From the NCBI GenBank assembly GCA_947447835.1, contig CANFLP010000076.1, positions 1 through 8,756 of the forward strand: a DNA stretch of 8,756 nucleotides, written 5' to 3'. This DNA comes from Bacteroidota bacterium. GTDB lineage: Bacteria; Bacteroidota; Bacteroidia; Chitinophagales; Chitinophagaceae. A model generated the notes under the pieces. The model ran no database searches and was not told where the DNA came from. It saw only the letters and a list, made by a program, of their open reading frames with translations. The position numbers and the translations under genes were made by a program. Positions 1 through 5,635 of the stretch are shown piece after piece. Within the stretch, counting starts at the first letter, position 1, and every line of letters starts with the position of its first letter.

Positions 1-33
1 GCACCCCTTTCTAGCCTAGCTAGGAAACGGAAT

Positions 34-107
34 GGCTGCGTAGCTCAACTGAATAGAGTACCTCACTACGGATGAGGGGGTTTTAGGTTTGAATCCTAAC
101 GCGGTCA
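34..107 (+). tRNA. tRNA-Arg, anticodon ACG
   Basis: A full cloverleaf can be folded by hand. The acceptor stem is 34-40 with 100-106 (two G-U pairs), followed by discriminator A107. The D arm is 43-46 with 56-59. The anticodon stem is 61-65 with 73-77 and carries loop CTACGGA, giving anticodon ACG at 68-70. The variable loop is 5 nt, and the T stem is 83-87 with 95-99 around loop TTTGAAT. The 3' CCA is not encoded, since CAA follows, so it must be added after transcription. ACG is normally deaminated to ICG and reads CGU, CGC and CGA arginine codons. The gene has its own terminator just downstream. No promoter can be assigned in the 33 bases upstream. Confidence 0.95.
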
Positions 108-108
108 C

Positions 109-138
109 AAAGCCCATGCGAAAAGCATGGGCTTTTTT
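109..138 (+). terminator. Intrinsic terminator of the tRNA-Arg gene
   Basis: An 11-bp perfect stem (109-119 with 125-135, sequence AAAGCCCATGC) closes a GAAAA loop and runs into six T residues (133-138). It starts two bases after the mature tRNA end, so the tRNA transcript most likely ends here. Confidence 0.9.
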
Positions 139-154
139 GTTGCGAAGACGCGAA

Positions 155-258
155 ACAAAAGCCACGAAGTGATTGTTAAAGAGATGAGACGGAATTTGAA
201 GCTTGCTTCGAAATTCAGGCGAATCGAATTAACAAACGAGCGAAGCGAGTGCTTTTGT
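155..258. repeat. Imperfect ~100-bp palindrome downstream of the tRNA
   Basis: Nested inverted segments share one centre. The outer arms are 155-165 (ACAAAAGCCAC) with 249-258 (GTGCTTTTGT), with one bulged C. The middle arms are 174-179 (TGTTAA) with 229-234 (TTAACA). The inner hairpin is 192-202 with 205-216, with one unpaired base. As RNA or single-stranded DNA this would form a long branched hairpin. Function unknown. It could be a REP/MITE-like element or an RNA processing structure. A 64-codon open frame crosses it but looks spurious. Confidence 0.6.
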
Positions 259-280
259 ACAGCGACTAGAACAAAAAAGC

Positions 281-305
281 AAAAACATCAGGCACTGATG
301 TTTTT
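281..305. terminator. Terminator-like hairpin, symmetrical
   Basis: A perfect 11-bp stem (281-291 with 295-305, AAAAACATCAG) closes a GCA loop. A and T runs on the two sides give a short U tract whichever strand is read. No gene ends directly here on either strand. It may back up the tRNA terminator, or belong to the repeat cluster around it. Confidence 0.5.
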
Positions 306-313
306 AAAGGGCT

Positions 314-425
314 TTGGGTAAGCCCAATACGAGAGGATGCGACCGAAGCGAGCAATCCTCTTGGGTAAGCCCAATACGAGAGGATGTTGCGAAGCAACCA
401 TCCGAGGGTTTGGGAATGCCCAAAC
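314..425. repeat. Tandem hairpin cluster with exact 26-bp direct repeat
   Basis: The 26-bp unit beginning TTGGGTAAGCCCAATACGAG occurs identically at 314-339 and 361-386, starts 47 bp apart. Each copy opens with a small hairpin (TTGGG, loop TAAG, CCCAA). A longer hairpin follows each copy: 332-340 with 352-361 after the first, and 382-390 with 394-403 after the second. A third degenerate relative, GTTTGGG-AATG-CCCAAAC, lies at 408-425. Together with the palindrome to the left, this fills the otherwise gene-free stretch between the tRNA terminator and the mazEF promoter. Such arrays often occur in many copies in a genome, but this window cannot show that. Confidence 0.7.
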
Positions 426-460
426 GTATAAATACTCCCTAAATCTTTCAATCCTTACCC

Positions 461-468
461 TATATTTG
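461..468 (+). promoter_or_regulatory. Bacteroidota -7 promoter element for mazEF
   Basis: TATATTTG matches the Bacteroidota primary sigma factor -7 consensus TAnnTTTG. It lies 30 bases before the mazE start codon, so the leader would be short, roughly 20-25 nt. No good -33 TTTG was found at the usual distance. The final G is the first base of the inverted repeat that follows. Confidence 0.6.
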
Positions 469-496
469 TAAAGTAATAACAATGTAATTACTTTAC
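468..496. promoter_or_regulatory. Perfect inverted repeat, probable MazE/MazEF operator
   Basis: GTAAAGTAAT (468-477) and ATTACTTTAC (487-496) are perfect 10-bp inverted arms separated by 9 bp. The site starts in the -7 box, spans the expected transcription start and ends one base before the mazE ATG. MazE-family antitoxins, alone or with MazF, bind palindromes in their own promoter, so this is the obvious autorepression operator. The same dyad transcribed into the leader could also form a hairpin close to the start codon. Confidence 0.65.
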
Positions 497-497
497 A

Positions 498-752
498 ATG
501 AAAGCAAAAATCATCAAAATAGGCAATTCAAAAGGAATAAGACTTCCCAACGAATTGATAAAGGAATATAAACTCGACGAGGAAGTCATACTTGAACTTC
601 GCGAAGATTGTATTGTCTTAAAGCCAGTCGTAAAAGATCCAAGAGCTGGTTGGGAAGAAATATATAAAAATGCAGATAACAAACTCACACAAGAAGAAAA
701 AGACTGGATGAGCTTTGGCAATAAATTTGACGAGGAGGAGTGGACATGGTAG
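498..752 (+). CDS. mazE: MazE-family antitoxin (AbrB-type DNA-binding domain)
   Basis: This 84-residue antitoxin should neutralise the toxin encoded next to it and repress their shared promoter. Residues 1-48 form a SpoVT/AbrB swapped-hairpin domain, recognisable from MKAKIIKIGNSKGIRLPNEL and the following LDEEVILELRED strand. The region from about residue 48 (DPRAGWEE) to the acidic, Trp-rich tail FDEEEWTW is the type of flexible C-terminus that wraps over the MazF RNA-binding groove. The ATG at 498 directly follows the inverted repeat and has no clear Shine-Dalgarno, as is common in Bacteroidota. The stop codon overlaps the toxin start, so the two genes form one operon and are probably translationally coupled. 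Family assignment rests on motifs and gene order, both strong. Confidence 0.9.
   Translation: MKAKIIKIGNSKGIRLPNELIKEYKLDEEVILELREDCIVLKPVVKDPRAGWEEIYKNADNKLTQEEKDWMSFGNKFDEEEWTW
733..738 (+). promoter_or_regulatory. Shine-Dalgarno deciding the mazF start
   Basis: AGGAGG lies 7 bases before the ATG at 746, inside the Glu codons at the end of mazE. It supports ATG746 over the upstream GTG at 740, which would overlap the motif's optimal spacing. A consensus Shine-Dalgarno is notable in a phylum where most genes lack one. Part of the match may come simply from the GAG-GAG-GAG glutamate codons. Confidence 0.6.
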
Positions 753-1066
753 TACTAAAAAAAGAGGTATGGCTAACAATACTAGAACCTACAATTGGAA
801 GTGAAATAAACAAAACAAGACCTTGTGTTGTCATTTCACCCGATATTGCAAATAAATACAAGGATAGTGTTATCATAGTTCCATTAACCTCAACTAAAAG
901 AAATTACCCATCTAGAGTAGATTGTGAATTTAAAAATAAAGAAGGTCAAATAGTCATTGATCAAATTAGAACAATAGATAAAAGCAGACTTGTAAAAAAA
1001 TTAGGCACTATTGATGATGAAACTAGTGATAAAGTTTACGAAATAATCAAAATATATTTTAAATAG
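746..1066 (+). CDS. mazF: MazF/PemK-family endoribonuclease toxin
   Basis: This 106-residue protein is a sequence-specific mRNA interferase of the type II MazEF system. Released from its antitoxin, it would cleave cytoplasmic RNA and arrest growth. Family hallmarks are the N-terminal EPTIGSEINKTRPCVVISPD block, the VIIVPLTS strand and GQIVIDQIRTIDKSRLVKKLG near the C-terminus. Arg25 and Thr48, counted from ATG746, fall at the positions of the catalytic pair of Bacillus subtilis MazF, so the enzyme looks active. The chosen start gives a 7-bp overlap with mazE (ATGGTAG), a layout that favours coupled translation and an antitoxin excess. A GTG start at 740 would add two residues and is less likely. 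The cleavage site cannot be predicted from sequence. A terminator follows about 30 bp downstream. Confidence 0.92.
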   Translation: MVVLKKEVWLTILEPTIGSEINKTRPCVVISPDIANKYKDSVIIVPLTSTKRNYPSRVDCEFKNKEGQIVIDQIRTIDKSRLVKKLGTIDDETSDKVYEIIKIYFK

Positions 1067-1098
1067 TATACCCACAATAAAATAATCTTATCAAAAAA

Positions 1099-1126
1099 AA
1101 AAGCGCCACAAAATTGTGGCGCTTTT
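1099..1126. terminator. Bidirectional terminator between mazF and the SusE-like remnant
   Basis: The stem AAAAGCGCCACA (1099-1110) pairs perfectly with 1115-1126. Read on the minus strand the hairpin is followed by ten U residues (1102 down to 1093). Read on the plus strand it has only four (1123-1126). The stronger direction is therefore minus, which suggests it first served the Sus-type gene now reduced to a remnant. It can also end the mazEF transcript. Confidence 0.85.
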
Positions 1127-1148
1127 AATAAACCTAAACCTACCAAAA

Positions 1149-1322
1149 CTATTGCTTAATAAAAGCATAAGTATAATATCCTGCATGGCTTAAATCTAAC
1201 CATACATTATAAGTACCCGCTTTTAATGTGATATTATCACCACCAAACTCTAAAACACCGTCTGAACCAGTATCTCCTAAGTTAATGTCCCAACCACTGT
1301 TAGCTCTAAACTTAAGATCACC
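1149..1322 (-). pseudogene. 3' remnant of a SusE/SusF-like starch-binding lipoprotein gene
   Basis: The minus strand has an open frame of 57 codons ending in a TAG stop at 1149-1151. The translation includes LKFRANSGWDINLGD, then LEFGGDNITLKAGTYNVWLD, and ends YYTYAFIKQ. This matches the C-terminal beta-sandwich of SusE/SusF outer-surface starch-binding proteins: an FRAN..W..N.G start, a GG.NI...AGTY.V..DL middle and a YTY end. The frame has no start codon and is closed upstream by TAA and TGA directly before the Gly codon at 1320-1322. None of the three minus frames further upstream shows a recognisable continuation. Intact SusE/F proteins are several hundred residues, so only the last domain is left. 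The strong minus-strand terminator at 1099-1126 fits the true end of a former gene. A short intact gene is unlikely, because there is no start codon or signal peptide. Confidence 0.7.
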
Positions 1323-1433
1323 TTATCATAGTAAATTAAATTTAAATAGAAATGTGAAGACGAAATTAGGCTATAATTAAATATCAATTTCTATAATCCT
1401 GACTAACCTCATCTATCGATATTTATAAAATAG

Positions 1434-1441
1434 TAACTTTG
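1434..1441 (+). promoter_or_regulatory. -7 promoter element for the GH97 gene
   Basis: TAACTTTG matches TAnnTTTG and sits 56 bases before the GH97 ATG, implying a leader of about 50 nt. No clear -33 TTTG was found at the usual spacing. The rest of the gap between the Sus remnant and the gene (1323-1497) is AT-rich and shows no other feature. Confidence 0.5.
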
Positions 1442-1497
1442 CCGCGTATTAAGCAAATTTAACTAAGCTATTATCTAATTATCAAATAAACAATAAG

Positions 1498-3609
1498 ATG
1501 AAGTACATTTTATCACTTATTCTAGGATGTCTATTGATTGTAAATGTTTCCTATGCACAACAATTACAATCTCCGAACAAACAATTAATCCTAAGTTTTT
1601 CATTACAAAATGATGGCACTCCTACTTATAGTTTAAGCTATAAAAACAAAGATGTAATTAAAACAAGTAAGCTAGGATTTGAATTGGAAAAAGATGCCAC
1701 TTCATTATTAAACGGATTTACAATTGCAGATACCTATACAAGTTCCTTTGACGAAACTTGGAAGCCTGTTTGGGGCGAAGTTGCAAGCATTAGAAATAAT
1801 TATAACGAATTAGCAGTTACATTAAATCAAGTTGCAACAAACAGACAAGTAATCATTAAATTTAGATTATTTAATGATGGCTTAGGTTTCCGTTACGAAT
1901 TTCCACAACAAAAAAACTTAGTATACTTTACCATTAAAGAAGAAAAGACGCAGTTCGCAATGACAGGAGACCATATTGCCTATTGGATTCCAGGTGATTA
2001 TGATACACAAGAATATGATTATACAACTTCAAAATTATCAGAAATTCGCGGTTTATTTAAAGGAGCTGTGACAGGCAATGCATCACAAACTTCTTTCTCT
2101 ACAACAGGTGTACAAACATCTTTAATGCTTAAAACAGCAGAAGGTTTATATATTAATTTGCATGAAGCAGCTTTGTATAATTACGGTGCAATGCATTTAA
2201 ACTTAGATGACAAAAATATGGTTTTTGAATCATGGTTAACACCAAATGCAAATGGAGATAAAGGAAATTTACAAGCACCATGTACAACACCATGGAGAAC
2301 AATTATGGTGAGTGATGATGCGAGAGAAATTCTTGCCTCTAAAATGACTTTAAATTTAAATGAACCAAGCAAAATTGCAGACCCATCATGGATCAAACCT
2401 GTAAAATATGTTGGTGTTTGGTGGGAAATGATATCTGGTAAAAGTAGTTGGTCATATACGAATGACTACCCTTCGGTTAAATTAGGCCAAACCGATTTTG
2501 CGCATGCAAAACCGAATGGAACACATGGAGCAACAACCGAAAATGTAAAAAAATATATCGACTTTGCGGCAACCAACGGATTTGATGGTGTATTAGTGGA
2601 AGGTTGGAATGTGGGTTGGGAAGACTGGTTTGGTCACGCAAAAGATAATGTATTTGATTTCTTAACTCCTTACCCAGATTTTGACGTAAAAGGGATTCAT
2701 GAATATGCAAAATCAAAAGGTATTAAAATGATTATGCATCACGAAACTTCTGGTGCAGTAAGAAACTATGAGCGTCATATGGACAAAGCATATCAATTTA
2801 TGAAAGACAATGGATATGATGCCGTAAAAAGCGGTTATGTAGGGCCGATACTTCCTAAAGGAGATTTTCATTATAGCCAATGGGCTGTAAACCATTATCA
2901 ATATGCAGTTGAAAAAGCAGTTGACTATAAAATAATGGTAAATGCACATGAAGCAGTTCGTCCTACAGGTATTTGCAGAACCTACCCTAATTTAATAGGC
3001 AATGAAGCAGCAAGAGGTACAGAGTACCAAGCATTTGGCGGTTCTAAACCGAACCATGTTACCATCCTACCTTTCACTCGTTTAATTGGAGGCCCAATGG
3101 ATTATACACCGGGCATCTTTGAAATGGATGTAAGTAAACTAAGTCCAAGTAACCACTCGCATGTAAACAGCACATTAGCAAATCAATTGGCTTTGTATGT
3201 AACCATGTACAGCCCATTACAAATGGCTGCAGATTTACCAGAAAATTACAATCGCTTCTCAGATGCATTTCAATTTATTAAAGACGTTGCATTAGACTGG
3301 AGCGATAGTAAATATTTGGAAGCTGAGCCAGGAGATTATATCACAGTAGCAAGAAAAGCAAAAGGCACAAATAACTGGTTTATAGGAAATGTAAATGGCA
3401 TTACTCCACGTAACTCGACTATTCAATTTGATTTCTTAGACAAGAGTGCAAGCTATGAAGCAACCATTTATGCAGATGCAAAAGATGCACATTATAAAAC
3501 CAATCCACAAGCGTATACCATAAAAAAGGTGATTGTAAATAGCAATACTAAACTAAACCTATTCTCAGCTCCTGGTGGAGGATATGCAATTAGTGTAATT
3601 AAGAAATAA
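1498..3609 (+). CDS. susB: Glycoside hydrolase family 97, SusB-type alpha-glucoside hydrolase
   Basis: This 703-residue enzyme probably releases glucose from starch-derived oligosaccharides in the periplasm. Residues 1-21 are a type I signal peptide (cleavage YA|QQ). A large N-terminal beta-sandwich reaches about residue 290, the (beta/alpha)8 barrel begins near 301 (KPVKYVGVWWEM), and a small C-terminal beta domain covers about 600-703. The signature NAHEAVRPTG..RTYPN and the following GNEAARGTEY are clear. Relative to Bacteroides thetaiotaomicron SusB, Glu416 and Glu485 are exactly 69 apart, like its base residues Glu439 and Glu508. Glu509 matches the acid Glu532 and Glu503 the calcium ligand Glu526. 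Glu172 is the probable Glu194 equivalent. This predicts an inverting, calcium-dependent alpha-glucosidase, not a retaining alpha-galactosidase of the family. Length is close to the 738 of SusB. No susC or susD is in the window; only a SusE-like remnant lies upstream. Confidence 0.93.
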   Translation: MKYILSLILGCLLIVNVSYAQQLQSPNKQLILSFSLQNDGTPTYSLSYKNKDVIKTSKLGFELEKDATSLLNGFTIADTYTSSFDETWKPVWGEVASIRNNYNELAVTLNQVATNRQVIIKFRLFNDGLGFRYEFPQQKNLVYFTIKEEKTQFAMTGDHIAYWIPGDYDTQEYDYTTSKLSEIRGLFKGAVTGNASQTSFSTTGVQTSLMLKTAEGLYINLHEAALYNYGAMHLNLDDKNMVFESWLTPNANGDKGNLQAPCTTPWRTIMVSDDAREILASKMTLNLNEPSKIADPSWIKPVKYVGVWWEMISGKSSWSYTNDYPSVKLGQTDFAHAKPNGTHGATTENVKKYIDFAATNGFDGVLVEGWNVGWEDWFGHAKDNVFDFLTPYPDFDVKGIHEYAKSKGIKMIMHHETSGAVRNYERHMDKAYQFMKDNGYDAVKSGYVGPILPKGDFHYSQWAVNHYQYAVEKAVDYKIMVNAHEAVRPTGICRTYPNLIGNEAARGTEYQAFGGSKPNHVTILPFTRLIGGPMDYTPGIFEMDVSKLSPSNHSHVNSTLANQLALYVTMYSPLQMAADLPENYNRFSDAFQFIKDVALDWSDSKYLEAEPGDYITVARKAKGTNNWFIGNVNGITPRNSTIQFDFLDKSASYEATIYADAKDAHYKTNPQAYTIKKVIVNSNTKLNLFSAPGGGYAISVIKK

Positions 3610-3618
3610 ATATACTGA

Positions 3619-3636
3619 CTGTCTGGGGGGGGACAG
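3619..3636 (+). other. Small hairpin with G8 homopolymer
   Basis: CTGTC (3619-3623) and GACAG (3632-3636) are inverted arms. The eight-G run (3625-3632) fills most of the loop and reaches into the right arm. It lies just after the GH97 stop, before the terminator. Function unknown. A G8 run is length-unstable and also prone to sequencing error. Confidence 0.4.
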
Positions 3637-3647
3637 TTATTTAAAAC

Positions 3648-3680
3648 AAAAAGAGCTCGGCAATCGCCGAGCTCTTTTTT
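3648..3680. terminator. Bidirectional terminator between convergent genes
   Basis: The stem AGAGCTCGGC (3652-3661) pairs with GCCGAGCTCT (3666-3675) around loop AATC, extended by A runs (3648-3651) and T runs (3676-3680). It lies 38 bp after the GH97 stop and 19 bp beyond the stop of the minus-strand racemase-like gene, and offers a U tract in both directions. Confidence 0.9.
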
Positions 3681-3699
3681 ATATAGAATCTTATTTATC

Positions 3700-5052
3700 C
3701 TAAAACGTCTTTACAATCTCCTTGTATGCATTAGGCAACACTTGCTTAAAACGACTATAAGATGCGTCTGAAATATTCTTATGGTCAAAAGGCACATAAT
3801 TCACATACGTTTTATGAGTTCCTGCTACTCTACCATATTTATAAGCATAAGTAAACCAACCATCTGGTTGTAATTGTACCTCAGATAAACTTGTATTCGG
3901 GATGGTAATAAAAAAAGTATTCTTTTGTTTAGGTAAAGTATTCGTTAACTGCTTAGCACGTAAAGCAACAAAAGCTTCCTTTGCAGTTTCTACTGCAGGA
4001 TCAATTAATTTAACATGTTCAGAAATGTAAGCTCTATATCTATACTCATTATCCGTTTTATAATTGTACAACTCCGTCAACACCTTAGCAATAGTGTCTT
4101 TCATATAAGGATAGTGGGTACAACCTAAAATAAGTGTATTCATAGGCTTAGTGATTTTTTGTTGTCTCATATTTTCCAACAAACTCACTAAGTGGTAACG
4201 TACATAATTAGAAGGATCATTTAATTGCATGTCCAAGCAACTCCCCTTGCCATCATACTCACATAATAACTTATTACCTGCTTTATCAAAATTATAAGCT
4301 GCTAATAATAATGAATCAATTTTGTAAATACTATTTTTTAAGGAAGGGCCTTTGTATTCATTTCTTGCCTTTGTTAAAGTATCTACATAATAACTCCAAT
4401 CACGGTCAATACTTTCAGCTAAACCTGCACCTCCTTGGCTAATAATAGATAATTCAGGTAATCCCTTTACTTTAGCCATTGCTTTCAAAGTACGAGGATA
4501 CCCATTAGAAGCAACTGTACCAGCAGTCGCAAATACGCCAATAGTTCCAGAACCATATTCTTGTTGATACGCTAATGCTGCTTTCGCTCCAGCGTCAATT
4601 ACACCTAATACCGGAACATTGTATCCCTCACTCGCAAGTTTAGTTCTGATATCTTCTAAAGCATAAGCAGTAGCTGTATTACAAGCCAACACAATCATTT
4701 TAACATCGGACTTTGATTTATTCTTCTCCAAAAAGAAAGCCATATTCTTAAAAATATGCTCCTTTAGTAAATCAGTTTTATTTTCGGCAGCATAGTTACC
4801 ATAGGGCATATTTGCTTGATCGGCTAAATATTGAAAATACTCCGTACTAAAATCCAATTTGCCATCAGCGCCAGGCAATCCAGTTGTATTGTTAAATGCA
4901 TCTAGCGATAACATAGCTTCAAGAATGGTTAAACCCCCAGTTCCTGAATCAAACACGCCAATGGGCAAAGCTTTTTTAGGAGCAATTGCTTGTTGTGCAG
5001 ATGCATACAAACCACATAATAACAAGGTAAATATCAAAAAACGAGATTTCAT
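3700..5052 (-). CDS. Secreted Asp/Glu racemase-family protein (MurI-like) with insertion
   Basis: The protein belongs to the PLP-independent aspartate/glutamate racemase family, whose MurI members make D-glutamate for peptidoglycan in the cytoplasm. Visible motifs in order are IGVFDSGTGGLT (31-42), the PYG block (83-85), ACNTATA with Cys124, GVIDAGA (150-156), TIGVFATAGTV (170-180), GCTHYPYM with Cys311, and LIDPAVETA (349-357). Both catalytic cysteines are therefore kept. Three things are odd. Residues 1-19 form a signal peptide (cleavage ASA|QQ), and there is no internal Met before the first motif, so export seems real. The cysteines are 187 residues apart instead of about 110, owing to an insertion around 215-295 holding Cys264 and Cys272. 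About 80 residues follow the last motif. The total is 450 residues against about 260-290 for MurI. The usual Cys-Pro segment near residue 207 is replaced by Gly-rich sequence. Substrate unknown; the protein may be a periplasmic racemase or a repurposed relative. Confidence 0.85.
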   Translation of the reverse strand: MKSRFLIFTLLLCGLYASAQQAIAPKKALPIGVFDSGTGGLTILEAMLSLDAFNNTTGLPGADGKLDFSTEYFQYLADQANMPYGNYAAENKTDLLKEHIFKNMAFFLEKNKSKSDVKMIVLACNTATAYALEDIRTKLASEGYNVPVLGVIDAGAKAALAYQQEYGSGTIGVFATAGTVASNGYPRTLKAMAKVKGLPELSIISQGGAGLAESIDRDWSYYVDTLTKARNEYKGPSLKNSIYKIDSLLLAAYNFDKAGNKLLCEYDGKGSCLDMQLNDPSNYVRYHLVSLLENMRQQKITKPMNTLILGCTHYPYMKDTIAKVLTELYNYKTDNEYRYRAYISEHVKLIDPAVETAKEAFVALRAKQLTNTLPKQKNTFFITIPNTSLSEVQLQPDGWFTYAYKYGRVAGTHKTYVNYVPFDHKNISDASYSRFKQVLPNAYKEIVKTF

Positions 5053-5113
5053 AGCACTTATTTATATTGCTAATATAATCGGTTTTGTGCAATACTATTA
5101 GTTATAAATAAAT

Positions 5114-5121
5114 TACTTTTG
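5114..5121 (+). promoter_or_regulatory. -7 promoter element for rlmH
   Basis: TACTTTTG matches TAnnTTTG and lies 20 bases before the proposed TTG start of rlmH, which predicts a very short leader. It falls in the 89-bp gap shared with the divergent racemase-like gene. For that gene no comparable element is visible on the minus strand. Confidence 0.5.
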
Positions 5122-5141
5122 AATTACAAATAGTTGATATT

Positions 5142-5606
5142 TTGAAACTCTCTATATTCTCTGTTGGCAAAGCCAACGAAGCCTACATAAAAGAAGGCGT
5201 AGACCAATTCACTAAACGAATTGGCCATTACTACCCCATTGATTGGCAATTAATTACTCCCAGTAAACTAACTGAGCCAGCACAAATTAAAAAGGCCGAA
5301 GCCGCAAGTATCCTTAAAGCATTAGCAGTTACTGATATTTTGGTTTTATTAGACGAGAAAGGTAAAATGTTAAGTTCTCCTGGACTGTCTAAATTAATTC
5401 AGCAAAAGGCAAATCAAAGCGCACAGCGTATTGTTTTTTTAATTGGAGGTGCTTATGGTGTTGATGAAGCAATAAAAAAACGTGCTAATTTTACTTGGAG
5501 CATCTCCGAACTCGTTTTTCCGCATATGTTGGTACGTTTAATATTAGCAGAACAAGTATACCGAGCATGCAGTATCTTGGCGAACGAAAAGTATCATCAC
5601 GAGTAA
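5142..5606 (+). CDS. rlmH: 23S rRNA (pseudouridine1915-N3)-methyltransferase RlmH
   Basis: RlmH is a SPOUT-class, SAM-dependent methyltransferase that modifies pseudouridine 1915 in helix 69 of 23S rRNA on the assembled 70S ribosome. The 154-residue length equals the usual 155-157. Conserved segments are the N-terminal SIFSVGKANEAYIKEGVDQF, LLDEKGKMLSS (69-79), the SAM-binding knot loop FLIGGAYGVDE (99-109) and the C-terminal block SISELVFPHMLVRLILAEQ, then YRA and the terminal YHHE. The start is a TTG at 5142. The frame is closed by TAA at 5109-5111 and contains no ATG or GTG that would suit, and the family alignment starts exactly at this codon. The rhomboid gene follows after 29 bp without a terminator, so the two are probably cotranscribed. 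Confidence 0.95.
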   Translation: MKLSIFSVGKANEAYIKEGVDQFTKRIGHYYPIDWQLITPSKLTEPAQIKKAEAASILKALAVTDILVLLDEKGKMLSSPGLSKLIQQKANQSAQRIVFLIGGAYGVDEAIKKRANFTWSISELVFPHMLVRLILAEQVYRACSILANEKYHHE

Positions 5607-5635
5607 TTGCCTTATCATACCCCTAAATTTATTAC

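Noticed and set aside
15..24. Perfect 10-bp palindrome CCTAGCTAGG before the tRNA
   Set aside because: It is too short and isolated at the window edge to assign as an operator or the end of another tRNA gene. No CCA or cloverleaf precedes it.
127..321. 64-codon plus-strand open frame over the tRNA terminator and palindrome
   Set aside because: It starts inside the terminator stem, spans inverted repeats and shows no family motif. The coding appearance comes from the repeat, so I treat it as spurious.
314..425. Possible CRISPR array
   Set aside because: There are only two exact copies and one degenerate copy. The interval between copies is itself palindromic and not a unique spacer, and no cas gene is present.
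266..482. Two overlapping minus-strand open frames in the hairpin cluster
   Set aside because: Their translations repeat themselves (ILSYWAYP occurs in both frames) because of the 26-bp direct repeats. There is no plausible start region or homology.
4986..5052. Lipoprotein signal at Cys13 of the racemase-like protein
   Set aside because: The residues before Cys13 (TLLL) do not make a good lipobox, while ASA|QQ at 17-21 is a good type I cleavage site.
4859..5101. 80-codon plus-strand open frame antisense to the racemase-like gene
   Set aside because: It is a shadow of the conserved N-terminal coding sequence, with no motif and no ribosome binding site.
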